From Bacteroidales bacterium (GTDB taxonomy: Bacteria > Bacteroidota > Bacteroidia > Bacteroidales > M50B96): a stretch of 64,000 nt of DNA. Position numbers and translations under genes: made by a program. Positions 9,077 to 17,255 of the stretch are shown in pieces. Where the stretch lies: contig JAGYLP010000003.1 of assembly GCA_018401015.1 (NCBI GenBank), positions 62,001 to 126,000 of the forward strand, written 5' to 3'. Position 1 is the stretch's first letter. Every line of letters begins with the position of its first letter. The notes under the pieces are model-generated. The model saw nothing but the letters and a program-made list of their open reading frames with translations, was not told where the DNA came from and searched no databases.

Positions 9077-9829
9077 GTGATAGAGAATAAAAAAGTGGTG
9101 GTCGTAATGCCAGCCTACAACGCCGAGAGTACCGTAGAAAGAACCTTTAAAGAAATTCCGTTCGATATCGTAGATGAAGTGATCCTGGTCGATGACCTGA
9201 GCCGGGATAATACTTATTCAAAAGCCAAGGAATTAGGCATTCACCATGTAATCCGTCACGAAACCAATTTAGGATATGGAGGAAATCAGAAAACTTGCTA
9301 CAACAAAGCATTGGAGGTAGATGCTGATATTGTGATCATGCTTCACCCCGATTATCAGTACACCCCAAAGCTGATTCATTCCATGTGCTACCTCATTGCC
9401 AACGATGTATATAAGGTTGTTCTAGGGTCCAGAATACTCGGACGAGGAGCACTTAAAGGCGGGATGCCTTTATACAAGTATTTCTTCAATCGGATGCTTA
9501 CTTCGTTTCAAAACATCCTGATGAACCAAAAATTATCGGAATACCATACCGGTTATCGTGCTTTTTCGCGAGAAGTATTGGAAAACGTTCATTACAACAT
9601 CAACTCCGACGATTTTGTATTCGATAACCAAATGCTGGCTCAGATTTTCTATGCCGGATATGAAATTGCAGAAATCACTTGCCCTACCAAGTATTTCGAA
9701 GAAGCTTCATCGATTAACTTTAAACGATCGAGTATCTACGGACTAGGAGTTTTGTGGACCAGTATCAGTTATTTTCTGCAAAAAATTGGTATCGGTAAGT
9801 TCAAGATTTTTTCGAAACCCACCCCTTAA
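9077..9829 (+). CDS. GT2 glycosyltransferase, DPM1-like (polyprenyl-phosphate sugar synthase candidate)
   Basis: This 250-aa protein starts at GTG (9077), since the first beta-strand KKVVVVMPAYN needs this start; the next ATG would remove it. Motifs are PAYNAESTV, VDDLSRDNT, NLGYGGNQ, and a variant of the DxD region, IVIMLHPDYQY, where the first Asp is replaced by His. HTGYRAFSREVL follows. This is the layout of dolichyl/polyprenyl-phosphate mannose synthase relatives. No strong C-terminal membrane pair is present, only a weakly hydrophobic stretch (YGLGVLWTSISYFLQKIGIG). It is adjacent to the TMTC-like protein, which suggests it makes the lipid-linked sugar donor. That link is inference. Confidence 0.8.
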   Translation: MIENKKVVVVMPAYNAESTVERTFKEIPFDIVDEVILVDDLSRDNTYSKAKELGIHHVIRHETNLGYGGNQKTCYNKALEVDADIVIMLHPDYQYTPKLIHSMCYLIANDVYKVVLGSRILGRGALKGGMPLYKYFFNRMLTSFQNILMNQKLSEYHTGYRAFSREVLENVHYNINSDDFVFDNQMLAQIFYAGYEIAEITCPTKYFEEASSINFKRSSIYGLGVLWTSISYFLQKIGIGKFKIFSKPTP

Positions 9830-9858
9830 TTCTGGTAGGATTTACTGGAAAAGACAAA

Positions 9859-10830
9859 CTAATCCTTCCCTTTTTCGAGGCTAATTTCACCCATCAACCC
9901 GCGACCAGTTTTTCGAATTTTCTTTTCGCTTTGCAAGTGGCTAACGATTTTGTCCAGGACGCCGTTGATGAAGATGGAACTTTTGTCGGTGCTGTAGAAT
10001 TTGGCAAGTTCGATGTATTCGTTCATGCTAACCTTGACAGGAATACCCGGAAAATAGAGGATCTCGGTGAGGGCTAAACTAATGATTAGTACGTCCATGT
10101 AAGCAATTCGCTCGAATTCCCAATTGGTTGTAAACTGATGGATTAGCTCATGGATTTCTTTGCGGTTAATGAGCATTTTTCGGTACAAGTCCCTTGCAAA
10201 AAGGCGATCTTCTTCATCTTTGAACAGGGTCATTAATTTTCCTCCTTCTGCCCTATCCTTTTTAAATCGCTCCAGGGTTTTAATTACCATGCTGATAACA
10301 AATTCCACATCGTCGTTCCAATAAACGCTCTTTTCTTCGAGGATAGCGAAAAAGTCGTCGCTTTCGGCAAGAGTTTCGGCTAAGAAACGAATAAAAACCT
10401 CTAGCTCATCGCGATAGCCAGGGTCGCCCATTTGCATGAATTTCAGGTAATAATCCGATTCGATTAACTCTCCATGCAACTTTTTGATCAGTTCAGGTTC
10501 CTTAACCCAACTCAGCTTCTGACGATCGAGGTAGGATTGTAAGGATTGGTTTTCGCTCAATTGAGCAAGCACTCTACTTTGAATAAAACGCAAATTGGGG
10601 TTCAGATCTTCTTGGCTGGGGAACCGTTTGTTTCGGCCCAAATCGATGCGATCTTCGGCGTAACGTCCGAGGTCGATTAGCAGGAGGAAGATTAGATGAT
10701 ACAGGTCGTAATCTTTATCAATACTGAAGAACAATTCCTTTTCACTTGCAGTAAGTGAGTCATCATCTTTTTTGCTAAAAGCGTAAACAATTTGTAACAC
10801 TTTTATCCTTAGCAATCGTCTGCTTATCAT
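9859..10830 (-). CDS. nusB: Transcription antitermination factor NusB, long Bacteroidota form
   Basis: This 323-aa protein starts at 10830 with MISRRLLRIKVLQIVYAF, the typical NusB N-terminus; the frame continues upstream to 10935 without family similarity. Bacteroidota NusB proteins carry an extended middle region before the conserved C-terminal NusB half, seen here as TNWEFERIAYMDVLIISLALTEIL, FPGIPVKVSMNEYIELAKFYS and FINGVLDKIV. With NusE (S10) it binds boxA of rRNA leader transcripts. The C-terminus is basic. It is convergent with the GT2 gene (29-bp gap). Confidence 0.94.
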   Translation of the reverse strand: MISRRLLRIKVLQIVYAFSKKDDDSLTASEKELFFSIDKDYDLYHLIFLLLIDLGRYAEDRIDLGRNKRFPSQEDLNPNLRFIQSRVLAQLSENQSLQSYLDRQKLSWVKEPELIKKLHGELIESDYYLKFMQMGDPGYRDELEVFIRFLAETLAESDDFFAILEEKSVYWNDDVEFVISMVIKTLERFKKDRAEGGKLMTLFKDEEDRLFARDLYRKMLINRKEIHELIHQFTTNWEFERIAYMDVLIISLALTEILYFPGIPVKVSMNEYIELAKFYSTDKSSIFINGVLDKIVSHLQSEKKIRKTGRGLMGEISLEKGKD

Positions 10831-11005
10831 CGAAAGAACCTTAACATTAGCGGGCGCAAAGAAAATAGAAATCATCGAATATGAAAAACTGTCGGCAACA
10901 ATGGCGAAAAGATTTTGCACATCATGAAGCACCAATCAATCCCCAACCGAACTAGCAAATTGAATATAAGGCAAATAATATCGAAAAGCTTTCCAATTTT
11001 GAAAA

Positions 11006-11035
11006 TTTGGTGTTTTGAATTATTTTCTATTTTTG
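11006..11035 (+). promoter_or_regulatory. Bacteroidota-type promoter (TTTG-N18-TATTTTTG)
   Basis: The -33 box TTTG is at 11006-11009 and the -7 box TATTTTTG at 11028-11035, with an 18-bp spacer. This matches the consensus of the Bacteroidota primary sigma factor. It predicts a start near 11041 and a leader of about 40 nt before the PUR-family gene. Confidence 0.65.
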
Positions 11036-11081
11036 GTGAGTTTTCAAAAAATATAAAAGTCTAAATCTGATTCAGGTCAAC

Positions 11082-11435
11082 ATGGAAGATTATCCAAGAA
11101 GAGACGAAATGAATACTTACGATGATTCATATTCCCAGGAAGGAAGAGAAGAGTTGTTTTCGAAAATCGTAAGAGCCGGAAAGCGCACTTACTTTTTCGA
11201 TGTAAAATCGACCCGTCGGGGCGATTATTACCTCACCCTTACTGAAAGCAAGAAGCGTTTGGGGAGAGATGGCAAATTTCACTACGAAAAACATAAAATC
11301 TTTTTATACCGCGAAGATTTCGAAAAGTTCTACGAAGGCTTAAACGAAACAGTCGAATACATCAGGGCCAATCAACCGGATTTTACCGATTACTCGAAAC
11401 CGACCGACATCGACTCCAACGAATCGGATTATTAA
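11082..11435 (+). CDS. DUF3276 PUR-family nucleic-acid-binding protein
   Basis: This 117-aa protein has a single PUR repeat: ELFSKIVRAGKRTYFFDVKSTRRGDYYLTLTESKK and later HKIFLYREDFEKFYEGL. Bacteroidota and spirochaete homologues form dimers that bind DNA or RNA, as in Borrelia BpuR. The C-terminus is acidic and disordered (TDIDSNESDY). It is probably a small, abundant regulator. It is transcribed alone from the promoter at 11006-11035. Confidence 0.9.
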   Translation: MEDYPRRDEMNTYDDSYSQEGREELFSKIVRAGKRTYFFDVKSTRRGDYYLTLTESKKRLGRDGKFHYEKHKIFLYREDFEKFYEGLNETVEYIRANQPDFTDYSKPTDIDSNESDY

Positions 11436-11512
11436 TTCGGGCCTGAATCTGGAAAGCTTTCCTTGCAGATAAGTTTCTTCATTAGGGTCCATTCCCCCCT
11501 AGGAGGCCGGAG

Positions 11513-12280
11513 CTAAGGTTCTTGTTCCTCATCGTGTTGGGGATTGTTTCGTCCAAAAAAGAACGATTCCATTTCCCCTCGGTTCAATTCCTTTACGTTG
11601 GTAATCAAATAATCGAAATGCAAGGGAACACCCAGATCGACCGAAGCATTAATCATCGATTGAAACAAATCGTCCAGGTTACAAGTCATTGGAATAAGAA
11701 CTTTGGTAACATAAAATTCTCCATCGAACTTACCCGCTTCCAATTCAGCATCGGACTGGTTGAAAGCAAAAAGGCTTTCGCTCTGAATAATCTCTTGTTG
11801 GCGTTCGGAAAAAACTTCACCCTTCGAATGAGCTAAAACAGCATAATATCGAATTTTGTTATTGCGTCCTCCTAAACCGGTCGATACAAATACCTGATAT
11901 TCATCGAGCAAGACACTCTGCAAAAGCATGCGGCTATGTTGCATTCCCAGCACAGCCCAACTTTTCATATCCCCCTCTAATTCATTAACGAGTTTTTCCA
12001 ACGCTCGATACACCGCAACTTCATCGACATGCGAAGCTTCCAGTATAATCCCCTCTTGCTCCTCGATCGATAATAATCCAAGCGACTCCTTATTTAACAG
12101 AGATAACCATTCGTCTGTAGTGCGGTCGGAAGGCTCCTTCTGTTGCTGGTTAAACTGAGAGAGAAATCGTGTCTGAATCTCGACATCGACACCCTCTTCG
12201 AAAAAGGAAAACCGGAACGACTGGTTGTTCATTAAGGAACGAATCTCCTCCATGAGACGATTTCTTCGTTGCATACTCAA
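11513..12280 (-). CDS. Conserved hypothetical protein, 255 aa
   Basis: I do not recognise the family. The protein is soluble and acidic (C-terminus HDEEQEP), with no signal peptide or membrane segment. It has a helical N-terminal part (RRNRLMEEIRSLMNNQ) and a mixed alpha/beta C-terminal part with YYAVLAHSKGEVFSERQQEI and KVLIPMTCNLDDLFQSMI. Two starts are possible, M1 and M3. It lies between the PUR gene and SRAP and converges on the former with a 77-bp gap. Codon use looks like that of its neighbours, so it is probably a real gene. Confidence 0.75.
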   Translation of the reverse strand: MSMQRRNRLMEEIRSLMNNQSFRFSFFEEGVDVEIQTRFLSQFNQQQKEPSDRTTDEWLSLLNKESLGLLSIEEQEGIILEASHVDEVAVYRALEKLVNELEGDMKSWAVLGMQHSRMLLQSVLLDEYQVFVSTGLGGRNNKIRYYAVLAHSKGEVFSERQQEIIQSESLFAFNQSDAELEAGKFDGEFYVTKVLIPMTCNLDDLFQSMINASVDLGVPLHFDYLITNVKELNRGEMESFFFGRNNPQHDEEQEP

Positions 12281-12417
12281 TTGTTATTTAGCAGATTAAG
12301 TGCTACTTCAACAGGACTAATAAACCGCTGCTATCGGCTGGGGCGCAAACACCGATTCGATAAAAGTAAGCTTTTATATACAAAAGCTTGTGTTTAAATT
12401 TGTGAAAATTTATAGGC

Positions 12418-13236
12418 ATGTGCGGTCGCTACATATTGGTTCAAAAAGTTGACATACTTGAAAAACGATTTCAGGTTGAAGCAGGTCCAAGTTTTACCTG
12501 GGAACCACATTTCAATATTTCGCCCGGTCAACTTGCTCCGGTCATAACCAGCGAACATCCCGACAAGCTTCAATTATTCCGTTTTGGAATGGTTCCCTTT
12601 TGGGCGAAAAAAGACATGTTTCTGATTAACGCCCGCAGCGAAGGAGATCATAATCAAGACAATAACCCATCCTATACGGGGGCACGCGGTATCATTAATA
12701 AATCGGCCTTTCGAAAACCAATTCGATCGCAGCGTTGCCTTATACCGGCCGATGCCTTTATCGAAGGAAGCACCGAAGAAAAACTCAACAAACCCTATTT
12801 GGTTTATTTGAGGAATAAAATGAGGCCATTTGCTTTTGCAGGAATCTTCGATCGTTGGGAGCATCCGGTTACGGGCGAATGGATTCATTCCTTTGCCATC
12901 ATCACTACCACCGCCAATTCTCTGCTGCAAAAAATCCCTCATCATCGGTCGCCGGTTATCCTCTTGCCTAATCAGGAAAAGAAATGGCTCCGCAGCGACT
13001 TAAGCCTAAGCGATGTAACCGCTATGCTCCAACCATTACCCGGCCAAATGATGAACGCTTATCCCATCGCACCGGCCATTAAACAACCCGGATTTCAATC
13101 GCCCGATTTAATTCATCCTATTGGGGAACGCCTCGAACCCGAAACAGAGATGGTTCATCATACCGAACTACAGCTCAGCGGAATGGGCAGTAATAAACGT
13201 TTTCGTTTCGACCCCAAAAAGCCCCAAGGAATATGA
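12418..13236 (+). CDS. SRAP-domain protein (HMCES/YedK family)
   Basis: This 272-aa protein begins MCGRY; after Met removal Cys2 is the nucleophile that forms a thiazolidine cross-link with abasic sites in single-stranded DNA. Other active-site elements are visible: INARSEG, RCLIPADAFIEG and the His in IPHHRSPVIL. The family shields abasic sites during replication and can reverse the cross-link. A TAAATTTG -7 box (12395-12402) with a TTTA -33-like box 18 bp upstream lies just before the gene. Its stop overlaps the next start (ATGA at 13233). The C-terminal 40 residues are basic and lie beyond the domain. Confidence 0.95.
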   Translation: MCGRYILVQKVDILEKRFQVEAGPSFTWEPHFNISPGQLAPVITSEHPDKLQLFRFGMVPFWAKKDMFLINARSEGDHNQDNNPSYTGARGIINKSAFRKPIRSQRCLIPADAFIEGSTEEKLNKPYLVYLRNKMRPFAFAGIFDRWEHPVTGEWIHSFAIITTTANSLLQKIPHHRSPVILLPNQEKKWLRSDLSLSDVTAMLQPLPGQMMNAYPIAPAIKQPGFQSPDLIHPIGERLEPETEMVHHTELQLSGMGSNKRFRFDPKKPQGI

Positions 13237-13820
13237 ATCAAAACGCTACCAATCCTCAAAACTACTACTCCTACTTAGTGGAGCAATTGAATACCAACTC
13301 GTATGCGCACACACTCAACCATCTAGCCGAATTAATCCAGGACGACCCGGCGGGATTTGCTTTTCTCTGGGAATTAGCACGAGGCGAAAACGAAACGATT
13401 GCCATGCGAGCATCCGCAGTAATGGAACGAATTGCCCGAAAATACCCCGAAACATTCGAATCGCGCCAAGATGAAATCATTCAGGCTTTTCAACGGGAGC
13501 TTTCAGCCGGTCTGGCGCGCAATCTACTCAAAGGATTACGATACATTTCCTACCAAGAAAAAAACAGTGGTTTCCTGTTGAATTATTGTCTCGATATAAT
13601 CCAAAGCAACCAACCGGCACCGGCCATAAAAGTGTATGCAATGGATATTGTTTGGAAAATCATTCAAGATTATCCGGAACTAATCGTCGAGTTTCAAATC
13701 ATTATGGAACAGCAAGTTCATAGTGAAATTCCTTCCATTGCCGCACACACCCGCAACATGATAAAACAAATGAACACCTTTCGGAAAAAACAACTCCAAA
13801 AACCATCGAAGCATGACTGA
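13233..13820 (+). CDS. HEAT/ARM-like helical repeat protein, 195 aa
   Basis: The sequence is made of paired helices of about 35 residues (TLNHLAELIQDDPAGFAFLWELARG; AMRASAVMERIARKYPETFESRQDEIIQAF; KVYAMDIVWKIIQDYPELIVEFQIIM), which is the pattern of HEAT-type repeats. No catalytic motif is seen. It overlaps the SRAP gene by 4 bp and ccoI by 8 bp, so the three are translationally coupled. Its job is not known. A scaffold for either neighbour is conceivable. Confidence 0.7.
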   Translation: MNQNATNPQNYYSYLVEQLNTNSYAHTLNHLAELIQDDPAGFAFLWELARGENETIAMRASAVMERIARKYPETFESRQDEIIQAFQRELSAGLARNLLKGLRYISYQEKNSGFLLNYCLDIIQSNQPAPAIKVYAMDIVWKIIQDYPELIVEFQIIMEQQVHSEIPSIAAHTRNMIKQMNTFRKKQLQKPSKHD

Positions 13821-16236
13821 ATCGGATAAAATTGCCTGCGTCCATTGTGGCGAGGATTGTGGAAAACATCCGATAATGTGGGACGACAAAGCCTTTTGTT
13901 GTAATGGATGCAAAACAGTTTATCAAATCCTGAATCAAAAAGAATTAGGGCAGTATTATAAGATTGAAACCATGCCCGGCATTAAGTTGGAAAGTGAAAT
14001 CCGATCGGAAAAATACAATTACCTCGATTTGCCTGAAATTCGCGAAAAGCTGCTCGAATTTTCCGATGGGACCATTAGTAAAGTAAGCTTTTTTATCCCT
14101 GCCATCCATTGCGCCTCCTGCTTGTGGCTCCTGGAAAACCTGCATTCTCTCCACGAAGGAGTGATCCAATCGCAGGTAAATTTCCCTCAAAAAAGAGTCA
14201 CGCTCCGGTTTAATGAACAACTAATCAGTTTACGGCAACTCGTTGAATTGCTCGCATCTATTCATTATGTTCCGGATATTTCGTTAAAAGATATCGACCG
14301 AAAAAAGCATGGATCGGGAAACCACAAACTCCTTCTGAAATTGGGCATAGCCGGTTTCAGCTTCATGAACACCATGATGTATAGTTTTCCGGAGTACTTA
14401 CCCGGAGGGGAACAATTGGAACAGGAGTTTAAAACCCTCTTTGCTTATCTGAGTTTTATCCTGGCGCTACCAGTGGTATTTTACTGCGCTTCCGACTATT
14501 TCCTTTCTGCCTTTAAAGCGCTGAAGCACAAAATGGTGAATATCGACTTGCCCATTGCGCTCGGAATTATCACCTTATTTTTGCAAAGCAGTTACGAGGT
14601 CTTTTCGGGCAATGGAATTGGGTATCTCGATTCCCTTGCCGGTTTGCTTTTCTTCCTTCTTTTAGGGAAATGGTATCAAAGCAAAACCTATCAGGCATTG
14701 TCCTTCGATCGGGATTACAAATCGTATTTCCCGGTGGCGGTGAATCGGATCGATGAATCGGGGAACGAAAGTAGCCTTGCCCTTTCCGATTTACAAATCG
14801 GCGATCGCATTATCATCCGCAATCAAGAGCTCATTCCGGCCGATGCGATTCTTCTGAAAGGTGATGCCAATATCGATTACAGCTTCGTAAGTGGAGAATC
14901 GTTACCGGTTAGCCGGAATGCAGGCGATTTCATCTATGCCGGTGGAAAGCAGATGGGCAGCAGCATAGAATTACGCATCGAAAAAGAAGTTGAACAAAGC
15001 TACCTCACTCAACTCTGGAATCAGGATCAGAGTAAAAATCAAAATCCTTCGGTCCTCGATAACCTAATCAACAAGATTAGTGAGTACTTCACTTTCATCA
15101 TTTTAAGTATTGCGGCTACCTCGGCCATTTATTGGGCTTTCTATGATTACCCGACCGCCATTTATGCTTTTACCTCGGTGCTCATCATCGCCTGTCCTTG
15201 CGCCTTAGCAATGTCCTTGCCCTTTACCTTCGGAACCAGTTTGCGTCAATTTGGGAAACGGGATTTTTATCTCAAAAACATTCACATTATTGAGAGTTTG
15301 CATAAAGTAAATACCATCGTTTTCGACAAAACCGGAACCTTAACCGCCGGGAACGAAATGGAAGTTGCCTGGGTGGGGAATCCCCTATCTAAGGAAGAAG
15401 AAAGCCTCGTTAAATCAGTGGCTTGGCATTCAACCCACCCCTTGAGTAAAGCCTTAGTTGATTTTCTGGAAATCATTCCGACCGCAGAGTGCGAGCAATT
15501 TAAAGAAATACCCGGTTTAGGATTAAGTGGTCGAGTGGGTGAATCCTTAGTACTTATCGGATCCTCTCGCTTCATTAGTGGAAAAGAATTAAGCGAAGAG
15601 AGTTTACTCACTCGCGTTTACGTTAGCATTGCCGGCAAAATCAAAGGGCATTACACCATTCGGAATCATTATCGCGAAGGCCTTCAGTCTCTGGTAAATG
15701 ACTTGAGAAAGAACTATGAATTACACTTGATAAGTGGCGATAATGAAGCAGAAAAAGAACGGCTCGAGACGATTTTTGGTTCCGGAACCCAGCTCTATTT
15801 CAATCAGAGTCCGGAGGACAAACTCCATTACATTCGATCGTTGAAAGAAGCAGGCAAAGAAGTGCTGATGATTGGCGATGGTTTAAACGATGCAGGTGCA
15901 TTGCATGAAAGTCAGGTAGGTATTACCATAGCCGATAATGTGTATCAATTTTCGCCGGCATGCGAGGGAATTCTGGGAGCCAGACAGTTTAAAAACCTCT
16001 ACTCCTTCCTTCAATTCACCCGAAAAAGTATTGCCGTGTTGAAAATTAGCTTTGTTCTTTCCTTTCTGTATAATGTGATCGGCTTATCCTTTGCCGTTCA
16101 AGGAAGCCTGTCCCCTATCGTGGCAGCCATTATCATGCCGCTCAGCTCAATTAGCGTGGTTGCTTTTGCTACGGTGTCCATCAATTTACTAGCAAGAAAA
16201 TTCCTGCCAAGCGCTCCCTCGGAAGGAAAAAGATAA
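13813..16236 (+). CDS. ccoI: Copper-exporting P1B-type ATPase for cbb3 oxidase assembly (CcoI/FixI)
   Basis: This 807-aa protein moves Cu across the inner membrane for CuB insertion in cbb3 oxidase. From the N-terminus: a Cys-rich Zn-ribbon-like segment (CVHCGEDC at 9-15 and FCCNGC at 28-33) typical of the CcoI class; a metal-binding domain with HCASC (Cys100, Cys103); eight membrane segments; the TGES-type loop (SGES); the CPC metal site at 461-463; the DKTGT phosphorylation site (Asp505); and GDGLND. All catalytic motifs are intact. It is coupled to the HEAT-like gene upstream. Unusually, about 3.2 kb of unrelated sequence separates it from ccoS. Confidence 0.95.
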   Translation: MTESDKIACVHCGEDCGKHPIMWDDKAFCCNGCKTVYQILNQKELGQYYKIETMPGIKLESEIRSEKYNYLDLPEIREKLLEFSDGTISKVSFFIPAIHCASCLWLLENLHSLHEGVIQSQVNFPQKRVTLRFNEQLISLRQLVELLASIHYVPDISLKDIDRKKHGSGNHKLLLKLGIAGFSFMNTMMYSFPEYLPGGEQLEQEFKTLFAYLSFILALPVVFYCASDYFLSAFKALKHKMVNIDLPIALGIITLFLQSSYEVFSGNGIGYLDSLAGLLFFLLLGKWYQSKTYQALSFDRDYKSYFPVAVNRIDESGNESSLALSDLQIGDRIIIRNQELIPADAILLKGDANIDYSFVSGESLPVSRNAGDFIYAGGKQMGSSIELRIEKEVEQSYLTQLWNQDQSKNQNPSVLDNLINKISEYFTFIILSIAATSAIYWAFYDYPTAIYAFTSVLIIACPCALAMSLPFTFGTSLRQFGKRDFYLKNIHIIESLHKVNTIVFDKTGTLTAGNEMEVAWVGNPLSKEEESLVKSVAWHSTHPLSKALVDFLEIIPTAECEQFKEIPGLGLSGRVGESLVLIGSSRFISGKELSEESLLTRVYVSIAGKIKGHYTIRNHYREGLQSLVNDLRKNYELHLISGDNEAEKERLETIFGSGTQLYFNQSPEDKLHYIRSLKEAGKEVLMIGDGLNDAGALHESQVGITIADNVYQFSPACEGILGARQFKNLYSFLQFTRKSIAVLKISFVLSFLYNVIGLSFAVQGSLSPIVAAIIMPLSSISVVAFATVSINLLARKFLPSAPSEGKR

Positions 16237-16437
16237 CAGCAGAACAGTCAACTACAACAATTTCGTTGGAGGATGGATTTTATCGAGTATTTAAAGAACT
16301 TTTTAGGAAAATAAATTATTTTTACGAGCTTTGGTAGTTGCTTTAAGTAAGCTGATTCCGGCACTTTGAAACACGAGGAGTCAGCCTTAAAAAAACTGAA
16401 ACGGACTATCGAATCAAAACACATAAACTAATTTAAA

Positions 16438-17190
16438 ATGAAACGTAAGGAAACCTTCTTTTCCATCCTGATGCTCGGCCTGATTTTTTCAGCCATTTCT
16501 TTTCAATCTTGCCAAGATAGCGATCAAGTAGCTCCGGTCATCGTTCTCGAGGGACCCGAAACATTGCTGCTTAAGCTTAACGAACGCTACACCGAATTTG
16601 GCATCTCGGTTTACGACAATCGGGACGTAAACGAAGACCTAACCATCGAGATCATCAACAACATCGATACGCTTGAAGAAGATTATTTCAATGCCTACGG
16701 CGAACTTATTTACATGGGTGTTGGAGCAACCATCGAAGTGGGTGAATTCACGGTTGAATATATTGTTACCGATAAATCTGGTAATGAAGCCACAGCAACT
16801 CGTCTGGTTATTGTAGAAAACGAAATGTCGAAGTTTAACCGACTCTTCGATGTTACCAAACTCAATCTCACGAATCCGAACGTTACCTATGCCGACTATC
16901 AGCTCGAAATCGAAGTAGATGAGAATGTTAACAATCGTATTTGGTTCCCACGTTTTTCCAACCTGCAATTTTTCAACATTCGCGTGTATGCCGACATTGT
17001 CGATAACGATGTAATCATTCCAACGCAAGTATTTCCCGACCAAAATAATTATGTAGTCGAAGGCTCCGAATCGGCCGATGGGCTGGCTGGCACCATTAGT
17101 CGCTCCGATTATCGCATCGAAATAAAGTACCTCGCAGCGAATAACACCGACGGTACGCAGTACTTTCAAGAGAATTTTGTTAAGTTCTAA
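16438..17190 (+). CDS. Lipoprotein with DUF5011-type Ig-like domain
   Basis: This 250-aa protein has a signal peptide ending in the lipobox FQSC (Cys25). Residues about 32-125 form a bacterial Ig-like DUF5011/HYR domain (APVIVLEGPETLLLKLNERY ... VEYIVTDKSGNEATATRLVIV). The remaining C-terminal half (LFDVTKLNLTNPNVTYADYQ and onwards) is beta-rich and unrecognised. It is probably a surface or periplasmic lipoprotein. It has its own terminator and sits, with the next gene, between ccoI and ccoS. Confidence 0.8.
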   Translation: MKRKETFFSILMLGLIFSAISFQSCQDSDQVAPVIVLEGPETLLLKLNERYTEFGISVYDNRDVNEDLTIEIINNIDTLEEDYFNAYGELIYMGVGATIEVGEFTVEYIVTDKSGNEATATRLVIVENEMSKFNRLFDVTKLNLTNPNVTYADYQLEIEVDENVNNRIWFPRFSNLQFFNIRVYADIVDNDVIIPTQVFPDQNNYVVEGSESADGLAGTISRSDYRIEIKYLAANNTDGTQYFQENFVKF

Positions 17191-17203
17191 TCCACGATTT
17201 TTT

Positions 17204-17234
17204 AAAGAGGCTCTTTCCATGAGCCTCTTTTTTG
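17204..17234 (+). terminator. Rho-independent terminator
   Basis: A 10-bp perfect stem (17204-17213 with 17221-17230, 7-nt loop) is followed by a T run. It lies 13 bp after the DUF5011 lipoprotein. Confidence 0.85.
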
Positions 17235-17255
17235 TACAACCAATATCATTTCTAA

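Noticed and set aside
16639-17220. 193-codon minus-strand frame
   Set aside because: It is antisense to the DUF5011 lipoprotein, which has a signal peptide and domain match.
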